Origin: Lysobacteraceae bacterium
GTDB lineage: Bacteria > Pseudomonadota > Gammaproteobacteria > Xanthomonadales > Rhodanobacteraceae
Direction of reading: 5' to 3'
NCBI GenBank assembly: GCA_004143945.1
Contig: SEHB01000013.1
Coordinates: 1 to 64,000, forward strand
Length of the DNA: 64,000 nt
Program-made: the position numbers and the translations under genes
The notes under the pieces: generated by a model
Told to the model about the DNA's origin: nothing
Database searches by the model: none
The model's input: the letters and a program-made list of their open reading frames with translations, nothing else
Shown: positions 58,309-64,000 of the stretch, piece by piece
Layout: every line of letters begins with the position of its first letter
Numbering within the stretch: position 1 is the first letter of the stretch

Positions 58309-60447
58309 TCAGTCGACCGGCTGCAGCACCGACGGATTCAGCACCTGCAGCACTTCGCCGTAGCTCGCGATCATGCTGGCCATTTCGCCCTGCATCTCGA
58401 CCGTCGCGGCCGGCGAGGCCGTCGGATCGAGCAGCGAGCCGTGGTTGCCGACGATGAAGCGCGTCGCCGCGCGGATGCCGTCGATCGACATGCTCGATGC
58501 ATCGGCCGCGCGCAGGCCGAGCGCCGCGATCAGCGGCTCGGTGCCCGAGGTCGGGGCGCCCGCAACGCGATTCGGGATCACCTGGTCCGGCGGCACGTCG
58601 CCGCCACCGACCACCTCCTGCACGAGGATGCGCTTCTTGAAGTCGAGTTCCGCATGCTCGACGCGCTGGTCGAGGTAGGTGCCGTTGCCCGCGAAGTTGA
58701 TCGGATCACCCGAGTCGATGACGGTCTGCGCGGCCGCCATGAAGGTGTCGTAGGTCGGCGTGCCCGCGACGACGCCGGATTGCGCGAGCCCGGCGCGGAT
58801 GCGCGGGCCGAACGTCGGCGAGCCGTCGAGCAGGCGCGCGATGCCGCCACCGGGCACGCTGAGCACGCCGACGTAGACGTTCGGGTCGGTCGCGAGGAAG
58901 GTGGTGCCGACGATGCTGCCGAGCGACTGGCCGACGAAATGCACGGTGCTGGCGTCGATGCCCGGGAACGTCGATGCCGCGCGGCGCAGGCTCATGAGGT
59001 CGGCGGCGCCCTGGCGCAGGTTGTCGCGCGAGGTCAGCAGGCTCGACAGGTTGATGAAGTAGCTGCCCGAGGAATCGATCGCACCGTCGTGGCCGGGCGC
59101 GCCGGTCGCGTTGTCCTGCAGGTCGAGGTCGAACGTGCGCTCCTGCGCGAGCGGCCCGAACGGCGAGTTCTCGATGTAGAACGGATTGCTCGTGCTCGTG
59201 ATGCCGTGCAGCGGCAGGTCGATCGCGACGACCGCGAAGCCTTGCGCCGCGAGCGTGGCCGCGACCGCGAACGCATCCGTGCGGTTGCGCGTGATGCCGT
59301 GCTGGTAGATCACGAGCGGCCAGCCCGACGCCGGCCGCACGCGGCCCGACGATGCGTTCGGCACCGTCATCACGAGCGGCACCGTCTGCATCGACTTGAC
59401 CGCCGGCACCGGGTTGCAGGCCGTGAGGTTCGTCGACGACGGATCGAGGCCGAACGGCGCGCACTGCGGGATGTAGCCACCCGCGGCAGCCTCCCAGCGA
59501 CCCGCGAGCGGCGCCATCACCTGTTCGTCGCTCGGTGCGGAAAGGTAGTACGGCAGTTCGATCGTGCCGATGTGGATGTCGGCGAAGCCGGGCAGGCCGA
59601 GGCCGAGTGCGGCCAGCGTCATGCCGGTCGGCGCGACGCGCGTCTTCGGCGGCGGCGAGGCGGCGACGATCGCGGCGACCGCCTGCATCGTCGGCGTGAT
59701 GCTCTGCGTCGTCGCGACCCAGCTCATGACGATCGAATCCGGGGCGACGCCGGCGGCAGCGGCCGCGGCGACCTGCGAATTGGTCAACTGGCGCAAGGGC
59801 TCCAGCGCACAGGCGCGGGCGGCATTGAGCGCCGGCACCGTCGACTGGCCGCCGATGCACAGCGGCGTCGTCATCTGCGAGAGCAGGTAGGTCAGCGAAC
59901 CGCGCACGCTGCCGCCCGCGGCGTTCTTGATGCCGTTGGTCAACACGGCCATGTAGGACGTGCGCTGCTTGAGCGCATGCGTCGGCACGATCGCGAGCGT
60001 GCGGCCGGTGGTGTCCGACGGCGCGAGTGCGACCACGAAGTCCTGCGGCGACTCGAGTTCGCGCGTGACGCCGGTGACACCGCCGCCGGGTCCGCTCAGC
60101 GTGACTTCGAACACGCGCACGCTCGATCCCGCCGTCAGCGTGGCCGCGTCGATCGGCGCGGTGAAGCCGGCCGACCACGGCGCGGTCGGGCTGAAACCGT
60201 CGAGCGCGTTCATCGCGACCTTCGGATCGCTGAAATCGCTCGCGTCCTCGACCGGGATGTTGAGCGTGAGGTCGGTGCTCCCGTTGAGCAGCAGGTTGTT
60301 CGGGAACGGAATGATCCCGTTGGCCGGATCGAAATTCGCGACCGTACGGAACTGCACCGGCGCGGTGTAATCGTAATCGGCGTGCGCCGCGAACGACGCG
60401 AATAGGGTCGCGACGACGGCCGCGGTCGTGATGAGTCGAACCTGCAT
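58309..60447 (-). CDS. Virulence-factor-type extracellular lipase (VolA/Pla-1 family)
   Basis: A 712-aa exported protein: signal peptide (LITTAAVVATLFASFAAHA), then the N-terminal 'bacterial virulence factor lipase' domain (VQFRTVANFDPANGIIPFP and NNLLLNG, VPTHALKQRTSYMAVLTNGI). An alpha/beta hydrolase domain follows, with YQHGITRNRTDAFAVAATLA (oxyanion region), nucleophile Ser508 in GQSLGS and the C-terminal His near IVGNHGSLLDP. It probably hydrolyses phospholipids or lysolipids. Unlike Vibrio VolA it lacks a lipoprotein cysteine at the signal end, so it should be released. GAGGGG precedes ATG 60447. Confidence 0.88.
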   Translation of the reverse strand: MQVRLITTAAVVATLFASFAAHADYDYTAPVQFRTVANFDPANGIIPFPNNLLLNGSTDLTLNIPVEDASDFSDPKVAMNALDGFSPTAPWSAGFTAPIDAATLTAGSSVRVFEVTLSGPGGGVTGVTRELESPQDFVVALAPSDTTGRTLAIVPTHALKQRTSYMAVLTNGIKNAAGGSVRGSLTYLLSQMTTPLCIGGQSTVPALNAARACALEPLRQLTNSQVAAAAAAGVAPDSIVMSWVATTQSITPTMQAVAAIVAASPPPKTRVAPTGMTLAALGLGLPGFADIHIGTIELPYYLSAPSDEQVMAPLAGRWEAAAGGYIPQCAPFGLDPSSTNLTACNPVPAVKSMQTVPLVMTVPNASSGRVRPASGWPLVIYQHGITRNRTDAFAVAATLAAQGFAVVAIDLPLHGITSTSNPFYIENSPFGPLAQERTFDLDLQDNATGAPGHDGAIDSSGSYFINLSSLLTSRDNLRQGAADLMSLRRAASTFPGIDASTVHFVGQSLGSIVGTTFLATDPNVYVGVLSVPGGGIARLLDGSPTFGPRIRAGLAQSGVVAGTPTYDTFMAAAQTVIDSGDPINFAGNGTYLDQRVEHAELDFKKRILVQEVVGGGDVPPDQVIPNRVAGAPTSGTEPLIAALGLRAADASSMSIDGIRAATRFIVGNHGSLLDPTASPAATVEMQGEMASMIASYGEVLQVLNPSVLQPVD

Positions 60448-60724
60448 GGACTTGCCCCTCTGGATGGCGTCCGGGAATGGAATGGACCCTGCGTGCTGCC
60501 TCACGATCTTAGGTCGTTCAAACGATCGTTGGCAACGCTGCACTGCGGCGAAAACCGCGCGACCGCCGTTCCGGCTGTGCCCGTGGAAGGGGCTTCGAGC
60601 CGGGAGCGCTCCGGACGGCGGGTCCGGCACCGATGCCGCGCAGGTGCCGCACGGTCAGGCTGCGGTGCCTTGCCGGGAAGTCTGGAACAGGGCTTTTCGC
60701 GCGAAGGGGGCCGATAGCGAGCCC
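60448..60724. promoter_or_regulatory. Region between the lipase gene and the DUF2884-like gene
   Basis: This holds the lipase promoter region. The palindrome aacgatcgtt (60518-60527) inside gtcgttcaaacgatcgttgg could be an operator. No gene is supported in it. Confidence 0.35.
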
Positions 60725-61480
60725 TCAGCCCGCTTCGATGTCGAGCAGGTGCAGTGGTTGCCCGTGCGCGTCGCGGAAGTCGCGCTGCAGGCGGTGCAGG
60801 CGTTCGAGCTCGGGGCATAGCGCCTCGATGCGAGCGCGCAGCGGCTGCATGCGCCGCTCCAGCCGCGGCTGGAGCTCATCCACGAGCCCGAACGCCTTCT
60901 GCTGCAGCTCGGCCGAACGCTCGAAATCCCCCTCGAGCGTCGCCGCGAGCGCCTGCTGCCCGAGATCCGCGGCCGCGAGCGGCGCGACGTCGGCGACGAT
61001 GCCTTCCAGTTCGCGTTCGAGCCGCTCGGCCTGCCACGCGTGTGTGCCGGTGCTCGTCGCGATGCGGCGCTTCAGCGCGACCGCATGGCGATCCAGCCGG
61101 CTTGCGATCTCCTCGCGCGTCGCCGCCCCGAGTCCGAGCGACGCGGCTTCCGCACGCAGCGCCGATACCGCAAGGTCCACGCCGTCGCTCGCGATGCGGC
61201 GCACGCGCGGCAGCAGCGCGCTGGCCGCCTGCTCGAACTCGACGAGGCGCGCTCGTGTCGCGGCGTCGGACGCGATCGCCTGCCCGTCCACGCGCAGCGA
61301 TCGCTCGCCGATCTCGACCAGCCGCGGCGCGGGATCGGCACGATCGAAGCGAAGCACGCGCGTGCCGACGTCGATGTCGTAGCTGCTGCTTGCGCCGCAG
61401 GTGTCGGCCAGCGCGGCGACGTCGGCGCGTGCGAGCGGTGCGCTGGCAGCGAGCGCGATCACGATCGCGAGTCTCGGCAT
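60725..61480 (-). CDS. DUF2884 (YggN-like) periplasmic protein
   Basis: A 251-aa protein with signal peptide (RLAIVIALAASAPLARA), a cysteine soon after (DTCGASSSYDIDVGT), and the DUF2884 pattern of FDRADPAPRLVEIGERSLRV, LPRVRRIASDGVDLAVSAL and a long helical end (LERRMQPLRARIEALCPEL). Function unknown. ATG 61480 has GGAAC ahead; ATG 61504 would add eight residues. It is the last gene of a three-gene minus-strand group with the epimerase and coiled-coil genes. Confidence 0.75.
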   Translation of the reverse strand: MPRLAIVIALAASAPLARADVAALADTCGASSSYDIDVGTRVLRFDRADPAPRLVEIGERSLRVDGQAIASDAATRARLVEFEQAASALLPRVRRIASDGVDLAVSALRAEAASLGLGAATREEIASRLDRHAVALKRRIATSTGTHAWQAERLERELEGIVADVAPLAAADLGQQALAATLEGDFERSAELQQKAFGLVDELQPRLERRMQPLRARIEALCPELERLHRLQRDFRDAHGQPLHLLDIEAG

Positions 61481-61550
61481 CGTGTTGTTCCATTCGCAGT
61501 GCATGGGCGCGAGGATCGCCGATCGCGGCTGAACCCCGACACGCGCGCGT

Positions 61551-62423
61551 TCAGCGCGAAGCGCGTCCGGCCAGCCCCCAGGTGGCCGGGTCCGGATGGA
61601 ACGGGCGCGGATTCCAGCCGAATTGCGCGCGTGCGGGTGCGTCGTCGGCGACGAGGTCCTCGCGCAGTCGCGCGACCGCGGCGGGCGTCGTCGCGACGCC
61701 GAGCGCGCGCGCGAAAGCGGCGAGCGCATGCGCCAGCGGCAGCGGCACGGGCACCGGCAGGCAGCGCATCGGCAGCGACAGGCGCACGCGCTCCAGCATG
61801 GCCGCGAACGCAAGCCGCTCGCCGCCGCCGAGCGCGTACACGCGCGCACCCGTCGCGTCGTCCGCAAGCAATTGCGCGCACGCCGCTGCGAGGTCGTCCG
61901 CATGCACGGGCTGGCGCAGTCCGTGCGCGAACGACACGCGCGGAAACACGCGCCAGCGCATCGCGTGGCGCGCGAGCGGCGTGAGGCTGCGATCGATGCC
62001 GGCGCCGTAGACCAGCGTCGGTCGCAGCACCGTGCAGACGCAGCCGCGCGCAGCGGCTGCAGCGAACAGGCGCTGCTCGGCATCGGCGAGGCGCGCGACG
62101 AGTGCACGCTCGGCCGGGTCGGGCGAATCGCGCTTGCTGTCGATGCTCTGCGATCCGAACGCGACCACGCGCGGGCGTCCGCCGGCAGGCGTCTGGTCGA
62201 ACCAGCGCGCGAACGCATCGAGCGGCCCGCAGCTCGCGATCGCGTCGAACCGGCCTGGTGATGGCGCATCGCGTTCGAGCGCGCCGACACGCCATTCGAT
62301 GCCGGGCTGCGCCGCCTGCGGGCGCCGGCTCATCGCGGTCACCGACCAGCCTGCGAGGACAAGGCGCGGCAGCAGGAAGCGGCCGATCGCGCCGCTCGCG
62401 CCGAACACGAGGACCGACTTCAT
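61551..62423 (-). CDS. NAD(P)-dependent epimerase/dehydratase (extended SDR)
   Basis: A 290-aa Rossmann protein: VLVFGASGAIGRFLLPRL at the start (GxxGxxG), AFGSQSIDSKRDSP, then VLRPTLVYGAGIDRSLTPLA. The catalytic Tyr/Lys pair of classical SDRs is not clear, so it may be a binding or atypical member. It lies four bases downstream of the coiled-coil gene and 70 bases upstream of the DUF2884 gene. The substrate is unknown. Confidence 0.85.
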   Translation of the reverse strand: MKSVLVFGASGAIGRFLLPRLVLAGWSVTAMSRRPQAAQPGIEWRVGALERDAPSPGRFDAIASCGPLDAFARWFDQTPAGGRPRVVAFGSQSIDSKRDSPDPAERALVARLADAEQRLFAAAAARGCVCTVLRPTLVYGAGIDRSLTPLARHAMRWRVFPRVSFAHGLRQPVHADDLAAACAQLLADDATGARVYALGGGERLAFAAMLERVRLSLPMRCLPVPVPLPLAHALAAFARALGVATTPAAVARLREDLVADDAPARAQFGWNPRPFHPDPATWGLAGRASR

Positions 62424-62427
62424 CGAC

Positions 62428-63024
62428 TCAGCGCAGTTCGTCGTCGCCTGCGCCGGCATCGGCGGGTTCGGGCAGCGCGGGCGCGGACTCCGACGTGGGC
62501 TCGGGCATGCGCAGTGCGCGCGCGTAGTCGGCCAGCACCTCGATCTCGCCGAGGCCGCCGTCGAGCGCACCTTCGCCTGCGTGCAGCGGATTCTTCTGCA
62601 GCGCCGCACGCGCCTCGAACAACTTGCGGCGCGCGCCCTCGACATGGCTCACGAGCTGGTCGAGCGTCGCCTTGTCGGCACCGAAGATCATCTCGACCGG
62701 CTGCAGGCAGTACTGGACCGCGGCATCGAACTGGCGCACGCGCTGGCGATAGTCGGCCAATTGCGCGTTGACTGCCTCGAGATGGGCGCGCGCCGATCCG
62801 AGCGGCGCATCGAGGCGGTCGGCCACCGCGACCATCGACTCGCGCGTCGCGACCGCGCCCGCCTGCGTCGATCGCAGCGAATCCAGTTCGTTCTCGATGT
62901 CGATCTTCGAATACAGGAGGTCATGCGCGCGCGCGCGTTCCTGCTGCAGCTGGCGCGCGAACCATGCCGCCGCGGCGATGGCCAGCACCGCCACGAGCGC
63001 GAGCACCAGGCTGATCCAGATCAT
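62428..63024 (-). CDS. Single-pass membrane protein with coiled coil, function unknown
   Basis: A 198-aa protein: membrane helix at 3-22 (ISLVLALVAVLAIAAAAW), a long coiled coil (FARQLQQERARAHDLLYSK to about 95), a helical domain with QYCLQPVEMIFGADKATL and an acidic, proline-rich tail ending DDELR. It resembles RmuC-type or scaffolding membrane proteins only in layout. It is the first gene of the group with the epimerase and is divergent from the ABM-domain gene. Confidence 0.75.
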   Translation of the reverse strand: MIWISLVLALVAVLAIAAAAWFARQLQQERARAHDLLYSKIDIENELDSLRSTQAGAVATRESMVAVADRLDAPLGSARAHLEAVNAQLADYRQRVRQFDAAVQYCLQPVEMIFGADKATLDQLVSHVEGARRKLFEARAALQKNPLHAGEGALDGGLGEIEVLADYARALRMPEPTSESAPALPEPADAGAGDDELR

Positions 63025-63141
63025 GACGCGCCTCCCCGGGCCCCGCGACCCTCCGACGTCCCATTATGGCGGCAACAAAGCGCCTGCGTCGCCCCCGGCG
63101 CGCGCGCGTGCGAAGATGCGCCCGGCAACCGGAGGTCTCCG

Positions 63142-63486
63142 ATGATCGCGCGCATCTGGCGGGGTATCACGCTGGCCGGCAAGGCGGACGCCTATGTCGC
63201 GTACCTGCACGAAACCGGGCTCAGGGACTATGCCGACACCGCGGGCAACCGCGGCGTCAGCGTGCTCCGCCGCGAGCAGGGCGAGCACTGCGAGATCATG
63301 CTGGTCTCGCTCTGGGACTCGATGGACGCAGTGCGCGCGTTCGCGGGCGAGAATCCGGAGCGTTCGGTCTACTACCCGGAAGACAGCCAGTACCTGCTCG
63401 AGATGGAGCCGCTGGTGCGCCACTACGAAGTCGCCGAACAGGTGCCGGACCCGGCTGCCGCGACCTTGGCAATCGCGCACGCCTGA
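63142..63486 (+). CDS. Antibiotic-biosynthesis-monooxygenase-like (ABM/dimeric alpha-beta barrel) protein
   Basis: A 114-aa protein with the ferredoxin-like ABM pattern: MIARIWRGITLAGKADAYVA, GVSVLRREQGEHCEIMLVSL and WDSMDAVRAFAG. Such proteins are small monooxygenases, haem-degrading enzymes or simply ligand-binding dimers; the residues needed for haem oxygenation are not evident. GGAGG (63131-63135) precedes ATG 63142. Confidence 0.82.
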   Translation: MIARIWRGITLAGKADAYVAYLHETGLRDYADTAGNRGVSVLRREQGEHCEIMLVSLWDSMDAVRAFAGENPERSVYYPEDSQYLLEMEPLVRHYEVAEQVPDPAAATLAIAHA

Positions 63487-63592
63487 TCCCGCGCCCGCGC
63501 GCGCGCATCCATGCGGTGGCGTTCGGCGCCGCGGCTTGCCTGGGGCTAGACTTGCGCGTTCGCCTGCACCGGCAGGCCCCGGGGAAACGTCG

Positions 63593-64000
63593 ATGACCAT
63601 CCGCTTCGCGCCTGTCGCCTTGCTCGCATTCGCGCTCGCCGTCCCGTTCGGGGCGGCGGGCGCCGCCACCCTGTCGCCGACGATGGGGGCGCAGCTCGCC
63701 GCGCGCCCGGCTTCGCCGACACCGCTCGCGCCACGCCACTTCACCGCCTGCGTCGACGGCATGGCCGACATCTACCCGTGTTCGAACATCGACCTGCTCG
63801 CGTTCGTGCCGGTGTCGGAGTTCGCGGCGGCCAGCACCAACAGCCTCTGGGGCTGGACCGACCCGACCACGCAGATCGAGTACGCGCTGATCGGCGCCGA
63901 CAACGGCGTCGCCTTCTACGCACTCGACCCGGCCGACCATCCGCGCTATCTCGGCAAGCTGCCGACGCATGCGGGGACCAGCGAATCGCTCTGGCGCGAC
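63593..64000 (+). CDS. Choice-of-anchor B family secreted protein, N-terminal part
   Basis: The 136 codons visible run off the window end. A signal peptide (FAPVALLAFALAVPFGAAGA) is followed by FTACVDGMADIYPCSNIDLL, SLWGWTDPTTQIEYALIGAD and VAFYALDPADHPRYLGKLPT, a typical choice-of-anchor B N-terminus built of LVIVD/propeller-like repeats. It is likely surface-exposed. GGGGAAA lies upstream of ATG 63593. The length and C-terminal anchor cannot be seen. Confidence 0.82.
   Translation, partial: MTIRFAPVALLAFALAVPFGAAGAATLSPTMGAQLAARPASPTPLAPRHFTACVDGMADIYPCSNIDLLAFVPVSEFAAASTNSLWGWTDPTTQIEYALIGADNGVAFYALDPADHPRYLGKLPTHAGTSESLWRD

Noticed and set aside
58291-60405. A 704-codon plus-strand frame opposite the lipase
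   Set aside because: Arg/His/Asp-rich shadow without domains; the minus-strand lipase has a signal peptide, catalytic Ser and ribosome site.

Overview
The window is GC-rich chromosomal DNA with the gene content and order of a gammaproteobacterium of the Xanthomonadales/Lysobacterales. Indicators are a Clp-type CRP homologue divergent from speD, the ygfB-pepP ... zapA-6S RNA-ygfA neighbourhood, an adk / PPi-dependent phosphofructokinase / H+-pyrophosphatase group, and many GTAG-headed palindromic repeats. A Rhodanobacteraceae-like (Dokdonella-type) host is my best guess; this is inference from gene content, since no marker search was possible.

Layout. Bases 1-560 are an accessory scar: the end of an IS3-like element has landed in the attC site of an integron-type gene cassette that carries one unknown 135-aa gene. 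From 0.9 to 13.5 kb comes energy and phosphate metabolism: adk, PPi-PFK, a K+-independent H+-PPase, a lipoprotein prolyl oligopeptidase overlapping a thioredoxin/TPR protein, a Ser/Thr kinase with TPRs, and soluble pyrophosphatase. From 13.6 to 25.6 kb are an ArnT-like transferase, a DUF2333 protein, a ferritin-like protein, thiC with its TPP riboswitch, a DUF3016 protein, pepQ, and the minus-strand cluster ygfB-pepP-(Sm-like)-(DUF2167). From 25.7 to 34.6 kb are a 1517-aa sensor with a GGDEF-EAL output, a ZapB-like gene, zapA, 6S RNA, 5-formyl-THF cyclo-ligase, an EVE-domain protein, rpiA and a secreted beta-helix protein. From 34.6 to 40.4 kb are tRNA-Gln(CTG) directly behind rplM-rpsI, a GlcF-like Fe-S protein overlapping coq7, speD/clp and a TauE/SafE permease.

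From 40.4 to 49.2 kb lies tryptophan biosynthesis. trpG-trpD-trpC has a PD40 lipoprotein gene wedged between trpG and trpD, with both gene junctions overlapping. trpE is about 3.8 kb away, beyond a KefB/YbaL-type antiporter and an opposite-strand trio (ArsR regulator, AHSA1-domain protein, unknown exported protein) that has a clear promoter and operator-like inverted repeat. From 49.4 to 54.7 kb are a membrane protein and a two-component pair resembling the 'proteobacterial dedicated sortase' PdsS/PdsR, but with no sortase in view. The sensor gene overlaps a secreted BNR-repeat protein, and two tiny divergent genes end in a strong terminator. From 54.9 to 64 kb are rpe, djlA, purC, an Mpo1-like protein, a virulence-factor-type lipase, a DUF2884-like protein, an epimerase, a coiled-coil membrane protein, an ABM-domain protein and the start of a choice-of-anchor B protein.

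The most striking pattern is in the repeats. Of 57 genes whose stop is visible I count 42 TGA, 5 TAA and 10 TAG, and 7 of the 10 TAG codons are the TAG of a repeat's GTAG head. The repeats have therefore inserted at, or rewritten, the ends of genes. A second repeat class carries four regularly spaced G-runs (G-quadruplex type) at three intergenic sites. No CRISPR array, prophage or complete transposon is present.
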